From positions 1 through 10,546 of the forward strand of contig CALAYC010000123.1 in the NCBI GenBank assembly GCA_937894935.1: DNA of 10,546 nucleotides. Direction: 5' to 3'. This stretch comes from an uncultured Verrucomicrobiota bacterium (GTDB lineage Bacteria; Verrucomicrobiota; Verrucomicrobiia; Limisphaerales; JADLHS01). Shown in pieces: positions 1 through 6,639 of this stretch. Under the pieces are notes generated by a model, which was not told the DNA's origin, did not search any database, and saw only the letters and a program-made list of their open reading frames with translations. The number at the start of each line of letters is the position of its first letter. The stretch's first letter is position 1. A program made the translations under genes and the position numbers.

Positions 1-1
1 C

Positions 2-292
2 CACACCACAGTCGTTGAAGGCGACAAGGAACGCATTCAGGTGTTCTCCGGTGTCGTGATCGGCAAACGCGGTCGCGGTCTCAATGAAACGTTCACCGTG
101 CGCCGCATCAGTTACGGCGAAGGGGTGGAACGTATTTTCCCGCTGCACTCCCCGCGCGTGGACAAGATTGAAGTCGAACGCTCCGGCGCGGTTCGTCGCG
201 CTAAACTCACCTACCTCCGCAGCCGCCTTGGTAAAGGCGCGACCCTGGTGAAGGAAAAGAAGGAAAAGGTCGAGAAGACGGCGAAGAAATAA
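2..292 (+). CDS. rplS: 50S ribosomal protein L19 (3' part, start lies upstream of the window)
   Basis: L19 is a protein of the large ribosomal subunit, located at the 30S-50S interface. The frame is open from base 2 and gives 96 residues, so only the N-terminal end (probably about 20-25 residues) is missing. Recognisable family blocks are the GDKERIQVFSGVVIGKRG segment, the FTVRRISYGEGVERIFPLHSP segment, and the DKIEVERSGAVRRAKLTYLR segment near the C-terminus. After the usual end of the family (around RSRLGKGA) there is a short Lys/Glu-rich tail ending in KKEKVEKTAKK, a modest extension. The gene stops with TAA and is followed 20 bases later by a strong terminator, so it is the last gene of its transcript. 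In many bacteria L19 follows trmD, but that region is outside the window. Identity is secure; only the start is unseen. Confidence 0.96.
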   Translation, partial: HTTVVEGDKERIQVFSGVVIGKRGRGLNETFTVRRISYGEGVERIFPLHSPRVDKIEVERSGAVRRAKLTYLRSRLGKGATLVKEKKEKVEKTAKK

Positions 293-312
293 CCGGCGCT
301 TTCCTGGTTTTG

Positions 313-338
313 AAGGCGAGGCTGCGGCCTCGCCTTTT
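313..338 (+). terminator. Rho-independent terminator after rplS
   Basis: A perfect 10-bp stem (AAGGCGAGGC, 313-322, paired with GCCTCGCCTT, 327-336) closes a TGCG tetraloop. It runs into the T-tract TTTT at 335-338. The position, 20 bases after the rplS stop, and the G+C-rich stem fit a strong intrinsic terminator for the ribosomal-protein transcript. The remaining bases up to hom (339-409) show no further gene and no convincing promoter. Confidence 0.9.
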
Positions 339-409
339 CTATTGTCCCATTGTCATTCCAAAATTGATTTGTCCGGCATCGTCTGACGCGGCACTCTGTG
401 CGCTCAATT

Positions 410-1726
410 ATGCAGCAAGTGAACCTCGGAATGATCGGTGGCGGTACGGTTGGCAGCGGCGTTTATCACGCGTGGGTACAAAATGGCAATCTGCTGGCCG
501 CGCGCCTCGGTGTGAAACTTCAGTTTCGCAAAGTCGCCGTCAAATCGCTCGACGAACGCCGCCCATACGAAATTCCCCGCTCACTGCTGACAACTGACTG
601 GCAGGAAGTCGTCAACGATCCCGAAATTCACGTCGTCATTGAACTGGTTGGCGGCACTGGAATCGCCAAGACGATGATTCTCGCCGCGCTTGCCAATGGC
701 AAAACCGTGGTCACGGCGAACAAAGCCTTGCTCAGCGCGCATGGTCCGGAATTGTTTGCTGCCGCGGCAAAATCTGGTGCGAATCTTTATTACGAAGCGA
801 GCGTTTGTGGTGGCATTCCCATCATCAAATCGCTCCGCGAAGGTTTCGTTGCGAATCAATTCCCGGCCATCTATGGCATCGTCAACGGCACGTGCAATTA
901 CATCCTGTCCCGCATGAAACAGGAAGGCGCGGACTTCGCGGAAGTGCTCGCCGATGCGCAAAAACAGGGTTACGCCGAGACGCCGCCCGACCTCGATATC
1001 GACGGAAAAGATGCGCAACACAAAATCGGTATTCTTGCATCATTGGCGCACGGCTTCTGGGTGGACCATCACGAAATTCATACGGAAGGCATCCGCGACG
1101 TGTCGAAGATCGACATGCAATTCGCCGAAAAACTGGGTTACACCATCAAGTTGCTCGGCATCGCTAAACAGATCGAAGCTCCTAAAGCCAAAAAGAGCGG
1201 CGTGCAGGTTTCGGTTTATCCGACGCTGATTCCCAACTCGCATGTGTTGGCCAGCGTGAACGGCGTATTCAACGCCTGCTTTGTCCGCGGCGATGTCGTC
1301 GGCGACACGTTGTTCTACGGCCGCGGCGCCGGCAAAGATGCCACCGCCAGCGCTGTCTGGAGTGATATTGCGGACGCGGCTTTGGATTTGAAACTGGGCG
1401 GTAAGGTCCGCGTTGTTCCGTTCAACGCCTGCGCCAAAAAAGGTCGCGTTGTTCCGCTCGCAGAAATTTCCTCGCGCTATTATCTGCGTTTCAGCGTCGT
1501 GGATAAACCCGGCGTGCTCGCAAAAATTTCCGCAATTCTCGCCTCGGCAAAAATCGGCATTTCTTCCGTCATTCAACCGGAAGGTCACGAAGGCGAAAGC
1601 GTGCCATTGATTTTGATGACGCACGACGCTACGAATGCCGCGATGCAGAAAGCGCTGACGAAAATCGCCAAGTTGTCCGTCGTCAAAGGCAGGCCGGTTA
1701 TGTTCCGGGTCGAATCTTTCGAATAA
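410..1726 (+). CDS. hom: Homoserine dehydrogenase with C-terminal ACT domain
   Basis: This enzyme makes homoserine from aspartate 4-semialdehyde with NAD(P)H, the branch point to threonine and methionine; it is cytosolic. With the ATG at 410 the product is 438 residues, the usual length for the stand-alone bacterial enzyme with a regulatory domain. A Rossmann glycine motif GMIGGGTVGSG lies at residues 7-17. The family block EASVCGGIPIIKSL (129-142), the VNGTCNYIL motif (158-166) and the active-site stretch DLDIDGKDAQHK (194-205, with the conserved Asp and Lys) are all present. Residues about 358-437, beginning YYLRFSVVDKPGVLAKIS, form an ACT domain, which in this family usually mediates threonine feedback. 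A GTG at 398 in the same frame would add four residues (MRSI); I prefer the ATG because it starts directly before the Rossmann strand. No Shine-Dalgarno sequence is visible for either. thrC follows 87 bases downstream on the same strand. Confidence 0.95.
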   Translation: MQQVNLGMIGGGTVGSGVYHAWVQNGNLLAARLGVKLQFRKVAVKSLDERRPYEIPRSLLTTDWQEVVNDPEIHVVIELVGGTGIAKTMILAALANGKTVVTANKALLSAHGPELFAAAAKSGANLYYEASVCGGIPIIKSLREGFVANQFPAIYGIVNGTCNYILSRMKQEGADFAEVLADAQKQGYAETPPDLDIDGKDAQHKIGILASLAHGFWVDHHEIHTEGIRDVSKIDMQFAEKLGYTIKLLGIAKQIEAPKAKKSGVQVSVYPTLIPNSHVLASVNGVFNACFVRGDVVGDTLFYGRGAGKDATASAVWSDIADAALDLKLGGKVRVVPFNACAKKGRVVPLAEISSRYYLRFSVVDKPGVLAKISAILASAKIGISSVIQPEGHEGESVPLILMTHDATNAAMQKALTKIAKLSVVKGRPVMFRVESFE

Positions 1727-1741
1727 TCAACCAGGACAAGA

Positions 1742-1810
1742 ATGCACATGAATGCGAAGCTTTCGATGATGCGCGCCAATCGGCGTTTGTTCGTGTCTCT
1801 TCGTGATTAA
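1742..1810 (+). other. Possible 22-codon ORF between hom and thrC with a Shine-Dalgarno-like AGGA
   Basis: An ATG at 1742 opens a 22-codon frame (MHMNAKLSMMRANRRLFVSL then RD) ending with TAA at 1808-1810, three bases before the thrC ATG. AGGA at 1733-1736 lies five bases upstream, the best Shine-Dalgarno-like sequence I can find before any start in the window. Four of the first ten codons are Met. A small hairpin CGCC-AATC-GGCG (1774-1785) lies inside it, but no terminator follows. It could be a leader peptide coupling translation into thrC. It could equally be chance, or a scrap of an intergenic repeat, since the 3' half (TTCGTGTCTCTTCGTGATTAA, broken here as 1790-1810) is low in complexity. 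Coding status is unproven. Confidence 0.2.
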
Positions 1811-1813
1811 GTC

Positions 1814-3166
1814 ATGGCCATACTTTTCTACAGCACGAACGGTCAATCGCCTCCCGTCAATCTGCGCGAGGCGTTGTTGCAAGGTCAGGCGCCGGATCGC
1901 GGCCTGTATTTCCCGAAACAATTCCCGCGTTTCACCTTCACGGAATTAGCGGCTTTCTCGCGATTGCCCTATCACGAAATCGCGTTCCGGGTGTTGTCCA
2001 AGTTCACCGATGGTATCGTGTCACCGGAAGAACTCGCGAAGTTCTGTCTGGATGCCTACAACTTTCCCGTGCCGCTGGAAGTTGTGAACTTCCGCACGTT
2101 CCTGATGCGACTGGATCAAGGTCCAACGGCATCTTTCAAAGATTTCGCCGCGCAAATGATGGCGCGCTTGTTCGGTAAATTTCTGCGCGAAGAAGGTCGG
2201 CAGGTCACCATTCTGACAGCCACCAGCGGCGACACCGGGTCCGCCGTCGCGCATGCGTTTCACAGGATTCCCGGCGTCCGCGTCATCGTTCTCTTTCCGA
2301 AAGCGGAGGTCAGTGAGAGCCAACGCAAGTTGATGACCACGCTCAAAGACAATGTCCGCACCGTGGCCATTGATGGGAAATTTGATGACTGCCAGGCAAT
2401 GGTCAAACGCGCGTTTGCCGATCCGGAGCTGAAACACATTCCGCTTTCGTCTGCGAACTCCATCAACATCGGCCGTTTGCTACCACAGAGCGTTTATTAT
2501 TTTTACGCCGCATCACGCGTCGCTCAGGCCGGCGAACCGATTGTGTTCTCGGTGCCCAGCGGCAATTTCGGTGACATGATGGGCGCGGTGGTCGCGCGTG
2601 AAATGGGTTTGCCGGTGCGTAAAATTGTGGCAGCAGTCAACGAAAACGATGCCTTCCCGCGTTTCCTCGAAACCGGCGTTTATCAAAAGATTTCGCCCTC
2701 GCGTAATTCGCTTTCGAACGCGATGAACGTGGGCCATCCGAGTAATCTGGCGCGTCTGATTTCCGTTTACGGCGGCCAGATGGACGAGACCGGCAAGATC
2801 AATCAGCAACCGGATCTCAATGCGCTGCGACGGGATATTTTTTCGTCCTCCATTTCCGATGAGCGGACAGTCGCCGGCATTCGCGATTTCTGGAATCAAT
2901 ATCAACTGCTCCTCGAACCGCACGGCGCAGTCGCCTGGCAAGGCCTTCAGGATTGGACCGCGCAAGAGCCGCTCGGCAATACGCCCGCGGTCATTGTCGA
3001 AACCGCCAACCCGGCGAAGTTTCCAGTCGAAGTGCAGAAAGTAGTCGGCTGGGAGCCGGACGTCCCCAACAACATGCTCGATTCACTGAAGCTACCGGAG
3101 GATTACGATTGCCTGGGGACGGATTACGAAAAATTCCGCGCGTACCTCGAAGCGAAGTGTCGATAA
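1814..3166 (+). CDS. thrC: Threonine synthase
   Basis: This PLP enzyme converts O-phospho-homoserine to threonine and phosphate, the last step of the pathway begun in part by the neighbouring hom. The 450-residue length matches the longer (E. coli/fungal-like) class of threonine synthase. It has the N-terminal family opening FYSTNGQSPPVNLREALLQG (residues 5-24). The PLP lysine block is DQGPTASFKDFAAQMMARLF (101-120) with Lys109. The phosphate-binding TATSGDTGSAVAHAF follows at 135-149. Further blocks are SSANSINIGRLLPQ (212-225), the PSGNFGD loop (248-254), NAMNVGHPSN (302-311), the EPHGAVAW segment (368-375) and ETANPAKFP (396-404). The ATG at 1814 gives the standard N-terminus; no Shine-Dalgarno sequence precedes it. 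It is probably cotranscribed with hom. thrB (homoserine kinase) is not in the window. The stop is 10 bases from the stop of convergent hemC, with no clear terminator between. Confidence 0.95.
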   Translation: MAILFYSTNGQSPPVNLREALLQGQAPDRGLYFPKQFPRFTFTELAAFSRLPYHEIAFRVLSKFTDGIVSPEELAKFCLDAYNFPVPLEVVNFRTFLMRLDQGPTASFKDFAAQMMARLFGKFLREEGRQVTILTATSGDTGSAVAHAFHRIPGVRVIVLFPKAEVSESQRKLMTTLKDNVRTVAIDGKFDDCQAMVKRAFADPELKHIPLSSANSINIGRLLPQSVYYFYAASRVAQAGEPIVFSVPSGNFGDMMGAVVAREMGLPVRKIVAAVNENDAFPRFLETGVYQKISPSRNSLSNAMNVGHPSNLARLISVYGGQMDETGKINQQPDLNALRRDIFSSSISDERTVAGIRDFWNQYQLLLEPHGAVAWQGLQDWTAQEPLGNTPAVIVETANPAKFPVEVQKVVGWEPDVPNNMLDSLKLPEDYDCLGTDYEKFRAYLEAKCR

Positions 3167-3176
3167 AAACTCCGAC

Positions 3177-4148
3177 TTAACGGACTCGGTTGGCGATGTC
3201 CTGCCCTAATGCTGCAGCTTCCGCAATGGGGCGTTTGCCTTCCGCACGTTTCACCGGACCATCGCGGAACGAGACGGCGCGCAGCGTGACTTCGCCTTCC
3301 GAAACCGTAGCATACGCCGCTACCGGACTCTGACAGCCTCCGCCCATTTCGTTAAGAAAAGCTCGTTCCGCGGTCACGGCACAGAACGTTTCCGGATGAT
3401 TGAGCCGCGCACAAATGTCCTGCAGGCGCGCGTCGTTGGCGCGAATTTCAATTCCAATTGCCGCCTGTCCGACACATGGCAGCATCGTGTCCACATCAAT
3501 GATTGCCGCCAACATTCCTGCGGGCACACCTGCACCTTGAATCGCTCCATCTGCGCCAATCGCGAACTTCAAACGCTTGAGCCCGGCCAACGCCAGAATC
3601 GTCGCATCCAATTCCTCGCGTTCCGCCACTTTGCCCATCCGCGTGGCGACATTGCCTCGAATCTCGGCGATGTTTAAATCCGGTCGCGCCAATAACAGTT
3701 GCGCTTTTCGTCGCGTGCTGCTGGTGGCAACTGTCGCGCCGGAAGGCAAATCAGCTAACGTCGCGTTCGCCCTAAAACCGCGAAATTTCCCCTGCTCTTC
3801 ACTCCGATAAATCAACACGTCACGAACATCTTCACGTTCAGGCGTCGCGCCCAGAACCAATCCCGCCGGTAAAGCGGTCGGCAAATCTTTCAAGCTGTGC
3901 ACTGCCAAGTCGGCTTCACCATTCAGCAATGCGACTTCGAGTTCTTTCGTGAACAACCCTTTCGGCAAACCCGGATCGGTTTTCGCCATCGAAGCGGTTT
4001 GCAATTTATCGCCCGTGGTCTTGATGACCTTGTAATCGAAACTGAGTTCGGGAAAGGCCGCGCGACACTGCGCGAGAACCAAATGCGTTTGCGCCAGCGC
4101 CAAAGCACTGCCGCGAGTGGCGATGATGATAGGACGATTTTCAGCCAT
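3177..4148 (-). CDS. hemC: Hydroxymethylbilane synthase (porphobilinogen deaminase)
   Basis: HemC joins four porphobilinogen units into the linear tetrapyrrole hydroxymethylbilane in the cytosol, on the route to heme, siroheme and cobalamin. The 323-residue product is of normal length. The substrate-binding start IIIATRGSALALAQTH is at residues 7-22. GDKLQ and the LPKGLFTKELEVALL stretch follow at 46-75, then the HSLKDLPT motif (84-91) with catalytic Asp88, and TSSTRRKAQLL (142-152). The dipyrromethane-cofactor loop MGGGCQSPVAAYA (268-280) carries the cofactor cysteine Cys272. It starts with ATG three bases after the hemA stop, so it is cotranscribed with and probably translationally coupled to hemA. 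No hemD or hemB follows; the gene ends almost against thrC, which converges on it. Confidence 0.96.
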   Translation of the reverse strand: MAENRPIIIATRGSALALAQTHLVLAQCRAAFPELSFDYKVIKTTGDKLQTASMAKTDPGLPKGLFTKELEVALLNGEADLAVHSLKDLPTALPAGLVLGATPEREDVRDVLIYRSEEQGKFRGFRANATLADLPSGATVATSSTRRKAQLLLARPDLNIAEIRGNVATRMGKVAEREELDATILALAGLKRLKFAIGADGAIQGAGVPAGMLAAIIDVDTMLPCVGQAAIGIEIRANDARLQDICARLNHPETFCAVTAERAFLNEMGGGCQSPVAAYATVSEGEVTLRAVSFRDGPVKRAEGKRPIAEAAALGQDIANRVR

Positions 4149-4151
4149 GAT

Positions 4152-5213
4152 TCAGGTAGCGCTGGTGGGGTGAGATGAACCGGTGGAAGCAAATGGCGTT
4201 CGCGCCGGTTGTTCCAGTAACGCACGCGCTTTCTCGCGAATAATTGCTTCGCACTTTGCAATCTCTTCCTTGCGTTGTTCCAGATACGCGGTCGCGATGG
4301 ATTGCAGATCGTCCACGTTGTAGAGATAAACGTTGTCCATCTGGATGACGTCGGAATCAATGTCGCGAGGCACGGCGATATCAATCAACAGCAACGGCCG
4401 CCGGCGCCGCAATTTCATCAAGGGCTCGAGTCGTGCCCGGTCCAGAATATGATGCGGTGCGGCGGTGCTGCTGATGACTATGTCAATGCGAGTAAACTCA
4501 TTCGCCCAATCGTCAAATTTCACCGCGCGCCCCCCCAGTTCCTGCGCCAAGGCTTCGGCCCGTTCAATCGAACGGTTCGTCACGACGATACCTTTCGCGC
4601 CGCGGGACAACAACGCGCGGGCGGTTTTCTCGCTCGTGTCACCGGCGCCGATGACCATGACTTCATGCGCCGAAAGATTACTGAAAATCGTTTCTGCCAA
4701 CTCCACCGCGACTGAAGCCACGGAAATGCTCCCGCGTTGAATGTTGGTTTCAGTGCGAATCTGCTTCGCCACATTGAACGCACGTTGAAACGCCTTGTTC
4801 AACCGCGCGCCGGTATGGCCGCTTTGCAACGCAAGATCGTAGGCTTTCTTCAACTGCCCGAGAATCTCCGTCTCTCCGAGCACCATGGAATCCAAACCAC
4901 AGGCAACCTTGAAGAGGTGATGCACACTGAGCGGCTCGTGCAACACAAACAGTTCATCACCTTCCGGCACAGATTGAGCATGCTCTGTAGCGAGAAAATT
5001 TTTCAGCTCCCGGCTCGCTTGCGCCGAGTCGAGCGACGTCGCGACATAAACCTCAACCCGATTGCAGGTGGAAAGAATCACCGCTTCGCTCGCCACACCG
5101 GATTGGCGCAATCGCTGGAGCGCCGCGGGGATTTTGTCATCCGCAAATGCAAATCGCTCGCGCAGTTCCACAGGCGACGTCCGATGGCTGAGGCCGATGA
5201 CGACGATGCTCAT
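4152..5213 (-). CDS. hemA: Glutamyl-tRNA reductase, short form lacking most of the C-terminal dimerisation domain
   Basis: This enzyme reduces Glu-tRNA(Glu) to glutamate-1-semialdehyde with NADPH, the first committed step of the C5 tetrapyrrole pathway. The product is 353 residues, whereas most bacterial relatives have roughly 410-450. The N-terminal catalytic domain is intact: GLSHRTSPVELRER (7-20), STCNRVEVY (48-56) with the thioester-forming Cys50, conserved His near residue 99, and the signature GLDSMVLGETEILGQLK (106-122). The NADPH-binding domain follows with VIGAGDTSEKTA (187-198), TNRS (212-215), ISSTAAPH (247-254) and LLIDIAVPRDID (275-286). After the linker NVDDLQSIATAYLEQRKEEI (299-318) there is only one partial helix and a Ser/Thr/Pro-rich end, so most of the helical dimerisation domain is missing. 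The stop is clean and hemC begins three bases later, so this is not an obvious frameshift. The ATG at 5213 gives the canonical start MSIVVIGLSHR and overlaps the upstream stop as ATGA. A longer reading upstream would only overlap the neighbouring gene. Confidence 0.94.
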   Translation of the reverse strand: MSIVVIGLSHRTSPVELRERFAFADDKIPAALQRLRQSGVASEAVILSTCNRVEVYVATSLDSAQASRELKNFLATEHAQSVPEGDELFVLHEPLSVHHLFKVACGLDSMVLGETEILGQLKKAYDLALQSGHTGARLNKAFQRAFNVAKQIRTETNIQRGSISVASVAVELAETIFSNLSAHEVMVIGAGDTSEKTARALLSRGAKGIVVTNRSIERAEALAQELGGRAVKFDDWANEFTRIDIVISSTAAPHHILDRARLEPLMKLRRRRPLLLIDIAVPRDIDSDVIQMDNVYLYNVDDLQSIATAYLEQRKEEIAKCEAIIREKARALLEQPARTPFASTGSSHPTSAT

Positions 5214-6052
5214 GGTTTCTGGTGCAGCGAAGACAGGAGGTTCGTTCCCCAAAACGTCAACGCAATGAAAATAAAGATTCCAATCAACCCGAAAGCAAAA
5301 CGGCGTCCCGTAATAATCATCCGCACGTGCCCGAACAACAACACCGCACAACAAACCCAGAGGATCGCCGACCACAAAACTTTACTGTCAGTCCAATAGT
5401 TTACGCCGTCAGGTCGCGGCAATCGTCCTCCTGCCGCCAGACCGATCGTCAGCAAAATAAAACCAGCCAGCGCCAACCGCGATGTCGCGCGATCCAGCCG
5501 TTCCACCGGCGGCAACAACGAAATCACGGCGCGCAGTTTGTTAAACTTCAGATTGTGCTGTTGTGTCAGCAACATCGCCGCTGACGCTGCGGCCAACCCG
5601 AATGCGCCATACGCCAACATGATAGTGGCGGCGTGCAGACTGGTCAGCCCGCCGGAAAACTGCGGCGTATCGCCGTGTGGCGGATCCAGCGACGGCATCA
5701 ATGCAAACACGCCGACGCAGAACAATGCTGGTGCAATGAACGCTCCTAGAAAACGCCAACGCGAAAACAATCCCACCACCAGATACGTGAGCGTGGTCAC
5801 CCACGTGAAAAACATCATTGCCTCGAACAGATTGTGCACCGGACAGCGGTTAAGCGAAAAACCGCGTTGGAACAACGCGCCCGCGTGACAAAGGAAAGAA
5901 AGCAGCAGCAAGGAATAATTCACCCAGTCATCGCGACGGAAGCCTTTCCGCCACAGAAACACTGAGTAAATCATGCTCGCCCCGTATCCCGCGACCGCCA
6001 ACAAAAACAGATACCGGTCGGAATTCGCACCAGTGAACCAATTCACAACCAC
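5210..6052 (-). CDS. ccsA: CcsA/HemX-family membrane protein (cytochrome c assembly type)
   Basis: This is a 280-residue integral inner-membrane protein with about eight hydrophobic segments (near residues 13-33, 45-62, 77-96, 101-120, 138-162, 192-208, 225-242 and 252-270). CcsA proteins present heme to apocytochrome c; the related HemX of Bacillus sits in the hem operon and affects HemA level. Family landmarks are NRCPVHNLFEAMMFFTW (68-84), matching the P-x-x-N-x-[YF]-E block, a conserved His140 in SLHAATIMLAYGAFG, and His242 in LLFGHVRM, both at positions of likely heme-ligand histidines. The Trp-rich WWD motif is reduced to GVNYWTDSKVLWSAILW (216-232) and lacks the usual WGxxWSWDPKE. The gene starts with GTG at 6052, because an in-frame TAA lies just upstream and no early ATG exists; a second GTG at 6046 is an alternative. 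Its stop overlaps the hemA start as ATGA, so the two are translationally coupled. The family is clear; the choice between cytochrome c assembly and a HemX-like role is open. Confidence 0.82.
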   Translation of the reverse strand: MVVNWFTGANSDRYLFLLAVAGYGASMIYSVFLWRKGFRRDDWVNYSLLLLSFLCHAGALFQRGFSLNRCPVHNLFEAMMFFTWVTTLTYLVVGLFSRWRFLGAFIAPALFCVGVFALMPSLDPPHGDTPQFSGGLTSLHAATIMLAYGAFGLAAASAAMLLTQQHNLKFNKLRAVISLLPPVERLDRATSRLALAGFILLTIGLAAGGRLPRPDGVNYWTDSKVLWSAILWVCCAVLLFGHVRMIITGRRFAFGLIGIFIFIALTFWGTNLLSSLHQKP

Positions 6053-6314
6053 AGCTTAGGCACGAGTCCCCCCGGAGCAAGCGACAAGTATGTGCAAGGA
6101 TTGTGAAAGCTTTGCCCACAATACATTTGGCCCGACGCCGAAGCATTTTCCGACAAGGCTGAAAACAAGACGCTGCGGTTAAATTCGCATCGTTTGCTGT
6201 CGGGCGTTCAGGTGACTCGCGAATTCATTGCGCGCCTCGGAAAGAAAATTTTAAGCGCAGTCTTGCCGATGCGGATGTTCGGAAGTTAGCTTGCAGCCGA
6301 ATTTTAAGTTGGTC
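6053..6314. promoter_or_regulatory. Intergenic region between divergent transcription units
   Basis: These 262 bases lie between the start of the ccsA-hemA-hemC operon (leftward) and the start of the membrane protein gene (rightward), so promoters for both directions are expected here. I see no ORF of note, no strong terminator and no convincing -35/-10 pair on either strand. The only structure is a spaced inverted repeat, AATTCGC at 6182-6188 and GCGAATT at 6219-6225, 30 bases apart, of unknown meaning. The regulatory role is inferred from gene orientation alone. Confidence 0.4.
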
Positions 6315-6635
6315 ATGAACGAACCCAGTATCGGCAAAGAAAATCTCGGCGCGGTGATTGCCGCAGTCATTGCTGCCGTGGGTGGATTGGTGGCCATCGC
6401 CATCCCCTACGCTGTCCTGACTCGCAATCTGCAATCGCTCTCCGAGGCGCGCACCTTCGGCATCATCAGTTTTATCATCTGCACACCGGTCGGTTGGTTT
6501 GCCGGTGGTTATCTCAGCTCTTTCCTCGAACGTTTCCTGCCGCCAAAACCCGCTTGCATCGTCGGCGGAATCATCGGCGGATTATTTCCCGTTGCCTGTG
6601 TCGCCGGTTACGGGTGGTATATGATTTATCACTGA
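6315..6635 (+). CDS. Small membrane protein of unknown function, three predicted helices
   Basis: I do not recognise a family. The 106-residue product is strongly hydrophobic with three likely transmembrane helices: about residues 12-36 (an Ala/Val/Ile-rich run), 47-68 (ending in the VGWFAGGYLSSFLERF stretch), and 82-105 (IVGGIIGGLFPVACVAGYGW). The Gly-zipper-like spacing in helices 2 and 3 (GG, GGIIGG) suggests tight helix packing. There is no signal peptide or cytoplasmic domain. The ATG at 6315 is chosen because it puts a short polar N-terminus (MNEPSIGKENLG) before helix 1; a TTG at 6291 would add eight residues. The stop is four bases before the dehydrogenase start, so the two genes are very likely cotranscribed. 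A regular reading frame, an intact stop and tight spacing support a real gene. Confidence 0.72.
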   Translation: MNEPSIGKENLGAVIAAVIAAVGGLVAIAIPYAVLTRNLQSLSEARTFGIISFIICTPVGWFAGGYLSSFLERFLPPKPACIVGGIIGGLFPVACVAGYGWYMIYH

Positions 6636-6639
6636 CGCC

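Noticed and set aside
342..369. Possible promoter for hom (TTGTCC, 16-base spacer, TTGATT)
   Set aside because: The -10 element matches the consensus at only three positions; too weak to call.
398..409. GTG start four codons upstream for hom
   Set aside because: It adds only MRSI, has no better ribosome site, and the ATG at 410 fits the family N-terminus.
1040..1624. 194-codon minus-strand frame inside hom
   Set aside because: It is antisense to a confidently identified gene and has no domain features.
5214..5375. 54-residue N-terminal extension of hemA
   Set aside because: It would overlap the ccsA-like gene heavily in another frame. The ATG at 5213 gives the family-standard start and the ATGA overlap.
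4737..5399. 220-codon plus-strand frame across hemA and the end of the ccsA-like gene
   Set aside because: It is antisense to two well-supported coupled genes, with no family likeness and an unlikely Arg/His-rich composition.
6182..6225. Spaced 7-bp inverted repeat AATTCGC / GCGAATT in the divergent intergenic region
   Set aside because: It is too short and widely spaced to call an operator or hairpin. Noted only within the intergenic entry.
6291..6314. TTG start adding eight residues to the small membrane protein
   Set aside because: TTG is a weaker start, no ribosome site supports it, and the ATG at 6315 gives a sensible N-terminus.
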